The notes under the pieces: generated by a model
Databases searched by the model: none
Told to the model about the DNA's origin: nothing
What the model saw: only the letters and a program-made list of their open reading frames with translations
Shown: one piece after another, positions 34,543 to 43,290 of the stretch
How the letters are laid out: every line of letters begins with the position of its first letter
How positions within the stretch are numbered: the stretch's first letter is position 1
From: Hymenobacter sp. CRA2
Lineage (GTDB): Bacteria > Bacteroidota > Bacteroidia > Cytophagales > Hymenobacteraceae
Length of the DNA: 64,000 nt
Assembly (NCBI RefSeq): GCF_002007105.1
Contig: NZ_MVBC01000007.1
Span: 62,001-126,000 of the forward strand
Reading direction: 5' to 3'
Position numbers and translations under genes: made by a program

Positions 34543-34585
34543 AGCGGCCGGGTTCACCAAACTCCTCTTGGTGAACCCGGCCGCT
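34543..34585. terminator. bidirectional hairpin terminator
   Basis: A perfect 18-bp stem (34543-34560 and 34568-34585) with a 7-nt loop lies between convergent genes. The T-run is poor, so it may rely on stem strength. Confidence 0.7.
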
Positions 34586-34610
34586 GCGCACATTTTGGCC
34601 CGTGCCGGAA

Positions 34611-35045
34611 TTAGTGAGCCGCGCGGTTCTTCGGGTTACTCAAGCTATTGAGCACTATCGGCACCAATCCCAGGTATACCGGGAAGCGCCGGTAGCGCCA
34701 GGGGATACCCGGCGTAAGGGCTGCCAAGGCTAGATACATGGGCGAGGCCAGCAGGCCGATGCGGATGTGGTTCCGAAAGCTGATCAGCGGCAGCAGGCTA
34801 GGCGGAAAATCGGTAATGCCGGCAATGGTGCCCTCGCCCAACGCATTGAACAGTACCAAAGCTGCCGCCGCGCTGTTGCGCTTGCGTAGCCAGGCCGACA
34901 GCCCCAGCATAGCCGGGAAGGCCAGCAGGTCAATCCACGCGTGGGTCTGGGGCGACACGGGCTTGGGTATGTAGCTGTTTGCCTGGCCAAGCACATGCTG
35001 CGCTTCGGCCAGCGCAGTAGCCAGGGAGGGCCGGGAAGTGGTCAT
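34611..35045 (-). CDS. integral membrane protein, unknown
   Basis: A 144-residue protein beginning MTTSRPSLAT, with about four hydrophobic segments ('WIDLLAFPAMLGLSAWL', 'AAAALVLFNALGEG', 'IRIGLLASPMYLALAALTPG', 'FPVYLGLVPIVLNSL'). The pattern resembles small SPW/DUF-type membrane proteins, but I do not assign a family. It lies 35 bp downstream of the SDR on the same strand and is probably co-transcribed with it. Confidence 0.6.
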   Translation of the reverse strand: MTTSRPSLATALAEAQHVLGQANSYIPKPVSPQTHAWIDLLAFPAMLGLSAWLRKRNSAAAALVLFNALGEGTIAGITDFPPSLLPLISFRNHIRIGLLASPMYLALAALTPGIPWRYRRFPVYLGLVPIVLNSLSNPKNRAAH

Positions 35046-35080
35046 TTCAGCGTTGATGAAAGGGTAGCTGTCAGATGATG

Positions 35081-36094
35081 TCAGGAGCGCGGCCGCGCCA
35101 GCAGCCAAGCCGCGCCGCCCACGCCTGCCAAGGCCAGCGCGGCCAGCCAGGGCCGCTTTTGCGCTTTCACGTAGTAGCTGCCGGAGCGAAACCAACCTTC
35201 GTGCGAACCGTGCTCCTGCAGGCCGTAACCCGCCTCGTACAGCGCGCTGGTTTCCGGGTTTTTGGAGGGGCGCTTCGGGTCAATTTGGGTAGGCGGAATC
35301 AGTGCCTCCATCAGCTTATCCATAAACCGCGGGGCCACGTGGCCGACTACCGCCAGGGCCTTGGCCTGAAAACCCACGAACATATCCCGCTTAGGGTGCT
35401 CGGCGGCAAACAGGACGGCTTCGGCGACAGACTCGGGAGGGTAAACCATGCCGCGGTGCGCCACCTGGTGCTCGTAGTAGCTTTGGGCGTGCTCGTTGTA
35501 GGGCGTGTCGATGCGGCCGGGGTGAACAAGCGTCACCGACACCGGCGCCTTCTCCATTTCCAGCTCCATGCGCAAGGCATCTGTCCAGCCGTGCAGGGCG
35601 TGCTTGGCGCTGCAGTAAGTGCTCTGAACCGGCGTGGCCCGGTCGCCGAAGAAGCTGCCGATGTTGATGAGCGCGCCCGCCTCGCCGCGCTGCTTGTAGT
35701 GCGCCACGGCCAGGCGCGAGCCGTACACCGCCCCCCAATACACCGTATCGAACATGCGCTTCATGTCGGGTATTGACACCTCGTCGCAGTAGCCGAAGAT
35801 GCTCACGCCGGCGTTGTTGACCCAGGTGTCGAAGGTGCCGAATTCGGCCACGGCTGCCGCCGCCAGGCGCATCATCTCCTCCTCGCTGCCGACATCGGTG
35901 GGCACGGCCAGCGCCTGCCCGCCCTGCGCGCGGATTTCATCAGCCAACTCGCGCAGGGCTTCGGCGTTGCGGGCGGCCAGCACTACCTTGGCGCCCTGCC
36001 TGGCGGCCATACGCGCCGTTACCAGCCCGATGCCGGACGACGCGCCGGTGATGACAATGACTTGTTGAGCAAGGGGTTTAAGCTTGAGTTTCAT
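35081..36094 (-). CDS. SDR oxidoreductase with C-terminal membrane segment
   Basis: A 337-residue short-chain dehydrogenase. It has 'VITGASSGIGLVTARM' (about 14-29), 'NNAGVSIFG', Ser in 'INIGSFFGD' and the Tyr-x-x-x-Lys 'YCSAKHAL'. The extra C-terminal 90 residues include 'WLAALALAGVGGAAWLLARP', one membrane-anchoring segment. This arrangement is common in a Bacteroidota/proteobacterial SDR group of unknown substrate, possibly lipid- or sterol-like. It is the first gene of a pair with the small membrane protein. Confidence 0.83.
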   Translation of the reverse strand: MKLKLKPLAQQVIVITGASSGIGLVTARMAARQGAKVVLAARNAEALRELADEIRAQGGQALAVPTDVGSEEEMMRLAAAAVAEFGTFDTWVNNAGVSIFGYCDEVSIPDMKRMFDTVYWGAVYGSRLAVAHYKQRGEAGALINIGSFFGDRATPVQSTYCSAKHALHGWTDALRMELEMEKAPVSVTLVHPGRIDTPYNEHAQSYYEHQVAHRGMVYPPESVAEAVLFAAEHPKRDMFVGFQAKALAVVGHVAPRFMDKLMEALIPPTQIDPKRPSKNPETSALYEAGYGLQEHGSHEGWFRSGSYYVKAQKRPWLAALALAGVGGAAWLLARPRS

Positions 36095-36301
36095 AGCGGG
36101 TGTTTAGAGGAAAAAAGGGCAGTGCTGAACGCAGACAATTCGCGCAGCCTCCGGGCCGCACCAGCTGCCCGGGTGCGCCTGACGTGAGTTGGGTGAAACG
36201 GGAGGCTGCCCCGCAGGTTAGTGTCGAGATACGGCTATGGATCAGCTCATTATTCGCTTTGGTGGCTATGGAAGCGGATTTTGTGGAACCGGCGCCAGCA
36301 T

Positions 36302-36335
36302 AAAAAACGGGCCGCTGCACACGCAGCGGCCCGTT
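36302..36335 (-). terminator. Rho-independent terminator of the YsnF/AvaK gene
   Basis: A perfect 13-bp stem (36306-36318 and 36323-36335) is followed by a T-run on the minus strand. Confidence 0.85.
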
Positions 36336-36362
36336 CTGGCAATAGGTGGTGGGAGCCGGCTA

Positions 36363-37199
36363 CTACAGCCCGCTGCCGCGGTTGGTGTCGTCGTCATCGT
36401 CGGAGGTCATGCGGCGCTGCTGAAAGGCCTGGTCGCCTTCCATACGCTCCACTTCCACGTCGGTGCGGCGCACCGTGCCGCGGATAGTTTCGTCGCGCTC
36501 CTCCACGTCTTTGCCCAGGCGCACTTCCTCCACCACGCGGGCCTCTTTGCCCACTACGGGCACCTCGGCGCGCTCGGTAATTTCCATTTCGCCTTCGCGG
36601 AAGTTCTGAATATCAGCCTCCGTGGCCGGGCGGTTTACGGGGATGCGCTCCACGTTCACGTGTTCCTCGCGCAGGCGCAGGTGCTCTTCTACCGGGCGCT
36701 CGATGATGCGGCTGCGCAGGCGGGCGCCACCGGTTTCTACTACGCGCTTGCCCACTTGCATCTGCTCCTCAATGATGGGAATAGCGCCGGTGGTTTGTTG
36801 CTGATCTGTCAGGTTCTGGGCGCCGGTTTGCTGCTGGCTGGCATCCATCCAGCCGCTGCGGTATTGCTGGGCGCGCTCATCCACGTCCACGGCCCCGAAA
36901 CGGTCCAGGATGTCGCGGGCGCGCTCGGCTTCCTGCGTGGTGTCGGCGTGCACGGTAACGAGGGCGCCGCGGCGCGCTACCTCCGAGTAGTTCTGCACTT
37001 CGTCGTCGCTGCTGAACAGCGAGCGGAAAAACCCGCCGATGGAGTCGTCACTCGACGACTGAGTGGTTTGCTGGGTGCCGGCGCTTTGGGCCGATACATC
37101 TATATGGTCGCGGGTAACCCCGATGGATTCCAGTTGTTGAGCGGCCTGACGCGCCTGGTTGGCGTCGTCGAACATGCCGATGACGGTTTGTTGTGCCAT
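36363..37199 (-). CDS. YflT domain fused to YsnF/AvaK (DUF2382) domain
   Basis: A 278-residue stress-type protein. Residues about 1-115 form the YflT-like domain ('TVIGMFDDANQARQAAQQL', 'GALVTVHADTTQEAERARDI'), paralogous to the protein at 6711-7157. A Gln/Thr-rich linker leads into a YsnF/AvaK domain (about 140-265). Its hallmarks are 'IIEEQMQVGKRVVETGGARL', 'EEHLRLREEHVNVERIPVNR' and 'VVGKEARVVEEVRLGKDVEE'. The acidic tail is disordered. YsnF proteins are general-stress proteins of unknown biochemistry. It is followed upstream by a second YsnF-type gene on the same strand, so the two are likely co-expressed. Confidence 0.82.
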   Translation of the reverse strand: MAQQTVIGMFDDANQARQAAQQLESIGVTRDHIDVSAQSAGTQQTTQSSSDDSIGGFFRSLFSSDDEVQNYSEVARRGALVTVHADTTQEAERARDILDRFGAVDVDERAQQYRSGWMDASQQQTGAQNLTDQQQTTGAIPIIEEQMQVGKRVVETGGARLRSRIIERPVEEHLRLREEHVNVERIPVNRPATEADIQNFREGEMEITERAEVPVVGKEARVVEEVRLGKDVEERDETIRGTVRRTDVEVERMEGDQAFQQRRMTSDDDDDTNRGSGL

Positions 37200-37241
37200 G
37201 GTGTTTGGGTAAGGTTTAGGTTGGGGAAATAAAACGGCGGG

Positions 37242-37703
37242 TCAGGCACTGATGCCCGAGCCCGCCGGTGGGGGCGTGGCGCCGCTGACGCGTTCCACGA
37301 TGATTTCTTCCTGGCGCAGTGTGACGGGCTGCGTGGTTTCGGCGTGCACCTGCCGCTTGGTGATGCGCACTTCTTCCACGAACAGAATGCGCTTTTCCAC
37401 CACCAGCACTTCGCGCAGCACGGGCATGATGGTGGTGTCGCCCTCTTGGCGCACGGCCGGTGGGGCCACGTCCACGTACTGGTTGATGGGCACGCGCTGC
37501 ACCTCGATTTCCTCGCGCACCGTGGGAGCCGTGATGTCGTGGTGTTCCTCGTGTACCTGCTTGGTTACGCGCACGCGGCCGGTTTCCACCACTTCCGTCC
37601 CGACGCGCAACTGCTCTTCGATGACCGGAATCACCAGCTGCGGCTCAATGGACTGGGGCGCATTAAAGTCGTCGGAGGGGGTGGGGGCGGCAGGGGGAAG
37701 CAT
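37242..37703 (-). CDS. YsnF/AvaK-domain stress protein
   Basis: A 153-residue protein that consists mainly of a YsnF/AvaK (DUF2382) domain: 'VIPVIEEQLRVGTEVVETGR', 'EEIEVQRVPINQYVD' and 'EVLVVEKRILFVEEVRITKR'. It lacks the YflT-like N-terminus of its neighbour 42 bp downstream. The ATG at 37703 follows a TTG that was rejected. Role in stress is inferred from family. Confidence 0.8.
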   Translation of the reverse strand: MLPPAAPTPSDDFNAPQSIEPQLVIPVIEEQLRVGTEVVETGRVRVTKQVHEEHHDITAPTVREEIEVQRVPINQYVDVAPPAVRQEGDTTIMPVLREVLVVEKRILFVEEVRITKRQVHAETTQPVTLRQEEIIVERVSGATPPPAGSGISA

Positions 37704-38045
37704 GCGCAAGCGTGGCTAGCGCCCAGTGGAGAACTGGGCCGGGTGAAACATCCCGCAGGTGACTAAAGCGGTAAATCACCTGAGCTTACGCGTGCCTTGT
37801 TGACTTGTTATTGTCCAGATTAGGATAAAAAATACAACACACGAGCTTAGCGGTAGCCTATCTGATTGCCGGATATTAATATATAATATTTAAGCTATTT
37901 ATTTGAAAATAAACAGTTTGCTAGTTGGCATGTCGTCTGAAAGCGGTTTTTGCTCATCTTGAATTGTCCGGCTCCGAATGTGCGGGCGCCAGGCGCCGCC
38001 AAACCATGCCAGCATTTTCAAATGCAGCGTAAAAAGCCGCGTCAG
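37704..38045. other. 342-bp intergenic region with an AT-rich island
   Basis: Bases about 37790-37930 are strikingly A/T-rich for this genome (ATATTAATATATAATATT at 37874-37891). No coding frame is credible. It probably holds the promoter of the YsnF/AvaK pair (start 37703) and could be a binding site for a nucleoid protein. Confidence 0.55.
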
Positions 38046-39758
38046 CTACTCCACCATCAGGCGTTGGCTCTGCTGAGCCGCGCCCTGCGTCAGGCGCAGC
38101 TGGTAAGCGCCCGCGGGCAAGCCGCGCACGTCTAGGCTGGGGCTGGTTACCGCCTCGGGCCACGTGGCCTGCCGCACCAGCTGCCCCAGGCTGTTGAGGA
38201 GCACCGCGCTGCCGGCCCCGCGGCCGGGTAGCTGCACACTCACGTTCCGGGAAGCCGGGTTCGGATAAACCTGCGCGCTGAGGATTCCGGGTTGACGCGG
38301 GCTGGCCGCCGTTGTCGCGCCGCCGAGCTGGGCCACGAAGGCATCGAGGCTGGTGCTGCTGAGCGCGGGCAGCCCGCCGAAGCTCACCTGCTGACCGAAG
38401 TAGCCCGTAACGGTCAGCCGGCCGCTAGGGGCCACGGCCACGCCGTTGCCGCTGTCGTGGCTGGTGCCGCCGGCACGCAATGCCCAACCCCAACGGTTGA
38501 GCGGGCGGTTCAGCTGGGCCACAAACAGGTCGCGGGCGCCGACGCTGGTCAGGGACGGTTGCGTACCGAAGGTGGCCGTAGCATTGAAGTAGCCGACCAC
38601 CACCGCGCCATCCGTTCCACTGATGACCACGTCGTTGGCGGTGTCGTCGCCGGGGCCGCCGGCGCGCTGGGCCGTCAGCCACTGCCCGGTGCCGTCGAGC
38701 CGCGCCACAAACACGTCGTTGGAGCCGGCACTGACCAGCGCACTGCCCGCCAGCGTCACCGTTCCCGCGAAGTTGCCCGCCACCACCACTTCGTCGGTGG
38801 GCACGCTGATGGCTATGGCCGAGCCGGTTTGGCCGGCGCTGCCAATGGCCCACGTCCACTCGCCGGTGGTGCCTTGCAGCCGCGCCACAAACATATTGCG
38901 TCCTGTGGTGCCCGTGAGCGGAGGCAGGTTGTCGAAGGTGGCGCCGCGGGTGGTATTGGTGTAAGCACCCACTACCACGGCGTCGCCGTTGGCGGTCAGA
39001 GCCAGGTCGTTGGCACCGTCGGTGCCGGTGCTGCCGGCCTGCGTGGCCCAGTGCCAGGAGGCCAGGTTGCTGGTTAGCCGGGCCACAAACACGTCTTCGC
39101 CGCCGTTGGTCGTCAGCTGATGAGTCGGCCCAAAGGCAACCACCTGGCTGAAGCTTCCGGCCACCACGACTTCGTCGTTGGCCGTCACCACCAGGCTGCT
39201 GCAGTTGTCGAGGCCGACGCCGCCCGCGTGCTGTGTGGCGAGCCACTGGCCGTTGGCGGCGGCTAAGCGCGCCACAAAGACGTCCTGGCCACCGGCGCTG
39301 ACCACACCTGGCAGTGAGCCAAACCGGGCGGTGCCCACGAAGTTGCCCGCTACCAGCACCTCGCCGGTGGAACTCAGACCAATGCTGGTGGCGTAATCTG
39401 CCCCGGAGCCACCGGCCGATTGGGCCCACAGCCACTGCCCCGCGGGGCTGAGCTTGGCCACGAAAATGTCGCTGTTGCCGCGGCTGGTCAGCGCGGGCAG
39501 CGTGCCGAAGTTCAGCACGTCGTTGAAGCTGCCCACCACGAAGACGTTGCCGCCGGCATCGACGGCGCAGCGCATGGCATTGACGCCGGACACCGACGTG
39601 GTGCGGCTTTGAGCCGTCAGCAGCCAGCTCGGCGGCGCCTGGGCGCGGGCGCGGTGCCCCGGCAGGCCGGTGGCCAGCAGCAGAACCAGGAAGCGGAGCA
39701 ACGGGCGCAGGCAGCGCGCCGTGTGCCGGCGCAGCGGGGTAGAAAGGGCAATAGGCAT
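38046..39758 (-). CDS. secreted beta-propeller-like repeat protein with T9SS sorting domain
   Basis: A 570-residue exported protein. A long signal peptide ends near 'HRARAQA'. About seven repeats of roughly 60 residues carry 'D-x-FVA(K/R)L ... W-x-(A/T)-Q-x-AGG', for example 'GQDVFVARLAAANGQWLATQ'. The final 80 residues ('LSAQVYPNPASRNVSVQLPG' to 'AYQLRLTQG') are a type A T9SS sorting domain. It matches the protein at 10119-11831 in plan and length, though the spacing and sequence of repeats differ. It is divergent from a TonB receptor. The surface role is unknown. Confidence 0.85.
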   Translation of the reverse strand: MPIALSTPLRRHTARCLRPLLRFLVLLLATGLPGHRARAQAPPSWLLTAQSRTTSVSGVNAMRCAVDAGGNVFVVGSFNDVLNFGTLPALTSRGNSDIFVAKLSPAGQWLWAQSAGGSGADYATSIGLSSTGEVLVAGNFVGTARFGSLPGVVSAGGQDVFVARLAAANGQWLATQHAGGVGLDNCSSLVVTANDEVVVAGSFSQVVAFGPTHQLTTNGGEDVFVARLTSNLASWHWATQAGSTGTDGANDLALTANGDAVVVGAYTNTTRGATFDNLPPLTGTTGRNMFVARLQGTTGEWTWAIGSAGQTGSAIAISVPTDEVVVAGNFAGTVTLAGSALVSAGSNDVFVARLDGTGQWLTAQRAGGPGDDTANDVVISGTDGAVVVGYFNATATFGTQPSLTSVGARDLFVAQLNRPLNRWGWALRAGGTSHDSGNGVAVAPSGRLTVTGYFGQQVSFGGLPALSSTSLDAFVAQLGGATTAASPRQPGILSAQVYPNPASRNVSVQLPGRGAGSAVLLNSLGQLVRQATWPEAVTSPSLDVRGLPAGAYQLRLTQGAAQQSQRLMVE

Positions 39759-39944
39759 GCAGGCAAGCGAGCGGACAAAACAGGTCGGGTAAGTTACGGG
39801 ACTGGCGCCGCAGAACCTACGGGCCGCGCCGGCCTCATCGGCCCGCCGCGACGCTTCGTCCTGACCAGCCGACGCTTCGGCAACGGCAAGTGGCGGCCAG
39901 GGGAGCATGGCGGCCACCTTTGGAGCATTCCAAACGCCCCAGCC

Positions 39945-42167
39945 ATGAACCGTCCGCTACTTCTCGCCCTGCCGCTGCTGCTCGCCTCCACCAGCGTCGT
40001 CGTTGCCCAAACCACGCTCAGCGGCACCGTGCGCGACGCGGCCGGCCAGCCGCTGCCCGGCGCCAATGTGTTCCTGAAAACCACCTTCGACGGCGCCACC
40101 ACCGACTCGCTCGGCCGCTTCCGCTTCAGTACCCGCCAGACGGGCACGCTGCCGCTGCTGGTCACGCTGCTGGGCTACCAGCCCCAGGAGCAGCCCGCCG
40201 TGCTCGACGGGCAGATTCACCGCCTTGCCCTCACGCTGAAGGAAGTGCGCAACCAGCTCGGCGACGTGACCATTACGGCCGGCTCCTTCGAGGCCAGCGA
40301 CGAAAAGCGCAGCACGGTGCTCACCACCCGCGACGTGCAAACCACCGCCGGGGCGCTGGCCGACGTAAGCGGGGCACTGAATACCTTGCCGGGCACCTCG
40401 CGGGTAGGAGAGGAGGGCAAGCTGTTCGTGCGCGGCGGGGCGGCCGGCGAAACCCGGCAGTACCTCGACGGCCTGCCCCTGCAAAGCCCCTATAACGCGT
40501 CGGTGGCCGGCGTTCCTTCGCGCGGGCGCTTCTCGCCGAATTTGTTCAAGGGCACCGTGTTCAGCACCGGCGGCTACTCGGCCGAGTACGGGCAGGCGCT
40601 GTCGGCGGTGGTGGGGCTGAACTCCTACGACCTGGCGCCCGAAACGCAGACCGGCATTTCGCTCTTGTCGGTGGGGCTGAGTCTTTCGCACCAGCAGCGC
40701 TTCGAGCGCAGCTCGGTGGCCATGACGGGCGACTACACGAACCTACAACCTTATTACCGCTTAGTGCCCCAGCGCTGGGGCTGGACCACGGCCCCGCAGT
40801 CGGCGGGCGGCTCGGTGGCCGTGCGGCAGCGCGTAGGCGAGCTGGGCATGCTGAAAGTGTACGGCGCCGTCACCCGCTCGCGCTTTGCCCTGCGCCAGCC
40901 CGACCCGGCTTTCGACGGCGGCCGGCCCGTGGCCCTTGGCAACAACAACGAATACCTGAACGCCACTTTCCGCAGCCCGTTGCGGCGCGGCTGGAGCCTG
41001 CAGACGGGCCTGGCCGGCACCCGCGACGAGCAGGAAATCCGCCCCGACGTGCAGCGCGTGCACGAGCTGGAGCAGAGCCTGGTAGGCCGCGTGGTGCTCA
41101 CCAACGACTCGGCCAGCACTTACTGGAACCTAAAGCTCGGCGCCGAGGGCTTGGCCCAACGCTTCCGGCAGCAGTACCAGTCCAACACGGAAGGTGCCGC
41201 CCCGGAGCTGCGCTCGGGCTTCGACGAAACCCGTGCCGCCGCCTTCGCCGAATCCGACATTGCTTTCAGCAACAAGCTGGTGGCCCGCGCCGGTGCTCGT
41301 GCCGAATACTCGCGGGTGCTGGGCCGCTGGAACGCTGCCCCGCGCCTGGCCCTAGCTTATCAGTTCCGTGAAGGCTCGCAGCTGTCGGGCGCCTGGGGCT
41401 ACTTCTACCAGACGCCGGCCAACGATTTGCTGCGCTTCGGACAGTATAACCCCGCGCTGCGCTTCGAGCGGGCCACGCACTACCTCGTCAGCTATCAGCG
41501 CGTGAAAAATGAGCGCACGCTGCGCTTGGAAGCCTACTACAAAGACTACGCCCGCCTCGTGCGCTACGCGCCGCTGGCCCTGACCGGCAACGTGCTACTG
41601 CCCTTCAGCCCAAGCAGCTATCAGAGCACCGGCCAGGGCTACGCCCGCGGCGTGGACCTGTTCTGGCGCGACAAAAAGACGGTAAAAGGCCTCGACTACT
41701 GGGTGAGCTACGGCTTGGTGGACACGCGCCGGCAGCAGCGCCAAGACCCGGTGCTGGCCGTGCCCACCTTCGCCTCGCGCCACAATCTCTCGGTAGTCGG
41801 CAAGTACTGGATTCAGCCGCTGCACACGCTGCTGGGCGCTACCTACAGCTACGGCTCGCCGCGCGCCTACTACGACCCCAACCAGCCCGGCTACAACCAG
41901 GCCCGCACGCCCAACTACCAGGACCTGAGCCTGAACCTGAGCTACGTGACGAGCATCCGCCGCAACCTGACCATCGTGCACGTTTCCTGCTCCAACGTGC
42001 TGGGCCGCAACAACGTGTTCGGCTACCGCTACGCCGCTACGCCCGACGCCAGCGGCCACTACCAGGGCACGGCCGTGACGCCCGCCGCACCGCGCATGCT
42101 GTTTGTGGGCCTGCTCATCTCCATCAACAAAAAGCGCCCCGCCGACACCGAAACCGCACCGGAGTAG
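39945..42167 (+). CDS. TonB-dependent receptor with carboxypeptidase-regulatory domain
   Basis: A 740-residue outer-membrane receptor. A signal peptide ends at 'SVVVAQ'. A carboxypeptidase-regulatory-like domain (about 24-105, 'TLSGTVRDAAGQPLPGANVF') and plug (about 110-225, 'LNTLPGTSRVGEEGKLFVRG') follow. The remaining part is a barrel of alternating beta strands ending 'MLFVGLLISINKKRP'. No SusD partner follows; instead a secreted helical-repeat protein and a LytS/LytTR pair do. The ATG at 39945 was chosen because it begins the signal peptide. The ligand is unknown. Confidence 0.88.
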   Translation: MNRPLLLALPLLLASTSVVVAQTTLSGTVRDAAGQPLPGANVFLKTTFDGATTDSLGRFRFSTRQTGTLPLLVTLLGYQPQEQPAVLDGQIHRLALTLKEVRNQLGDVTITAGSFEASDEKRSTVLTTRDVQTTAGALADVSGALNTLPGTSRVGEEGKLFVRGGAAGETRQYLDGLPLQSPYNASVAGVPSRGRFSPNLFKGTVFSTGGYSAEYGQALSAVVGLNSYDLAPETQTGISLLSVGLSLSHQQRFERSSVAMTGDYTNLQPYYRLVPQRWGWTTAPQSAGGSVAVRQRVGELGMLKVYGAVTRSRFALRQPDPAFDGGRPVALGNNNEYLNATFRSPLRRGWSLQTGLAGTRDEQEIRPDVQRVHELEQSLVGRVVLTNDSASTYWNLKLGAEGLAQRFRQQYQSNTEGAAPELRSGFDETRAAAFAESDIAFSNKLVARAGARAEYSRVLGRWNAAPRLALAYQFREGSQLSGAWGYFYQTPANDLLRFGQYNPALRFERATHYLVSYQRVKNERTLRLEAYYKDYARLVRYAPLALTGNVLLPFSPSSYQSTGQGYARGVDLFWRDKKTVKGLDYWVSYGLVDTRRQQRQDPVLAVPTFASRHNLSVVGKYWIQPLHTLLGATYSYGSPRAYYDPNQPGYNQARTPNYQDLSLNLSYVTSIRRNLTIVHVSCSNVLGRNNVFGYRYAATPDASGHYQGTAVTPAAPRMLFVGLLISINKKRPADTETAPE

Positions 42168-42461
42168 CGGTGAACTGGTAAGATGGTGAAAATAGTGAGT
42201 TGGCAGAACGGCTCCATGAATCACCCAACTCTTCCAGCTCACCCCAAAGCTTGATGCGCATTCTCTTTTCGGAGAGAGGCAGCCGGTAAGGCGAAACCGC
42301 AGAACAATTCGGCCCTGCGCGCCAACGCTTCATCCGCCCCATCCGACGCTTGGGCAACCCAAAGTTTCGGCCCGGAAAGCCGGCCCCCACTTTTGAATCA
42401 CCAGCGCGGCAAACGCCCGCCGCCTTCTTCCAAACCTCAACCTCCAACCGCCTCAATCACC
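42168..42461. other. 294-bp gap with GTGA-rich motifs
   Basis: No gene seen. Near 42185-42242, strings such as GGTGAAAATAGTGAGTTGG and CCAACTC resemble those at 44376-44470, hinting at a repeated element. A promoter for the next gene may lie here, but no exact -7 box was found. Confidence 0.45.
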
Positions 42462-43166
42462 ATGAAAACGTCCCTGCTCTTCTTCGCCCTGCTCGCCGCT
42501 TCGCTGACTCCCGCTGCCGCGCAGACTCAACCCAAAACTACCGCCGCGCAAGCCGCCCCCGCCGGCTACCACGACATGCTCGCGGCCACCATCCAGGACA
42601 TCATGAGCACCGGCGACGCGGTGCAGCTGAAGGAGCTGGCCAGCAAGATGGAGCGCGCCGCCGCCGTGGCCCCGCAGGACTGGCTGCCGCGCTACTACCA
42701 GAGCTACGCCTTGCTCATTGCCACCTTTCAGAGCAAGGAAGACGGCGACGTGAAGGATAAGCAGCTCGACCAGGCTGAAACCGCCCTGCAGCAGGCCCGC
42801 AAGCTTGGGGGCGACAAATCGGAGCTGCTGGTGCTGCAGGCCTACATCTACCAGGCCCGCCTGAGCATTTCGCCCATGATGCGCTCCATGCAGTTGTCGC
42901 CGAAGGTCAACGAGGCGCTGGCCGCGGCCAAAGAGTTGAACCCGGGTAACCCACGCATCTACCTGGTGCAGGCCAACAACCTGTACTTCACGCCCAAGAT
43001 GTTCGGAGGCGGAGCCGAGGCCGCCAAGCCCGTGTACGACGAAGCCAAAGCCCGCTACGCCGCCTTCCGGCCTGCTACGCCGCTCGCCCCCAGCTGGGGC
43101 GAGCGGCAGCTGATGGGCCGCCTGAAGCAGTACGAAACGGCCGCCAGCACCCAGGCCTCGAAGTAA
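42462..43166 (+). CDS. secreted helical-repeat (TPR-like) protein
   Basis: A 234-residue protein with a signal peptide ending near 'PAAAQTQ'. The mature part is made of helical pairs, for example 'QLDQAETALQQARKLGGDKS' followed by 'ELLVLQAYIYQARLSISP', as in TPR-like repeats. The gene lies between a TonB receptor and a LytS kinase on the same strand. It could be a periplasmic partner of the receptor or kinase. That role is an inference from position. Confidence 0.7.
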   Translation: MKTSLLFFALLAASLTPAAAQTQPKTTAAQAAPAGYHDMLAATIQDIMSTGDAVQLKELASKMERAAAVAPQDWLPRYYQSYALLIATFQSKEDGDVKDKQLDQAETALQQARKLGGDKSELLVLQAYIYQARLSISPMMRSMQLSPKVNEALAAAKELNPGNPRIYLVQANNLYFTPKMFGGGAEAAKPVYDEAKARYAAFRPATPLAPSWGERQLMGRLKQYETAASTQASK

Positions 43167-43290
43167 CCACCGCCGCTGCCCGGCTGGCCTGCCCCAGCGC
43201 AGGAGCGGCCGGGCAGCGGCGTAGAACAGCATATCCGCGCTTATCTTGCCCTGCCCAATGCCCGCCGCCCACGCCGTTTTTGCTCCCGCC

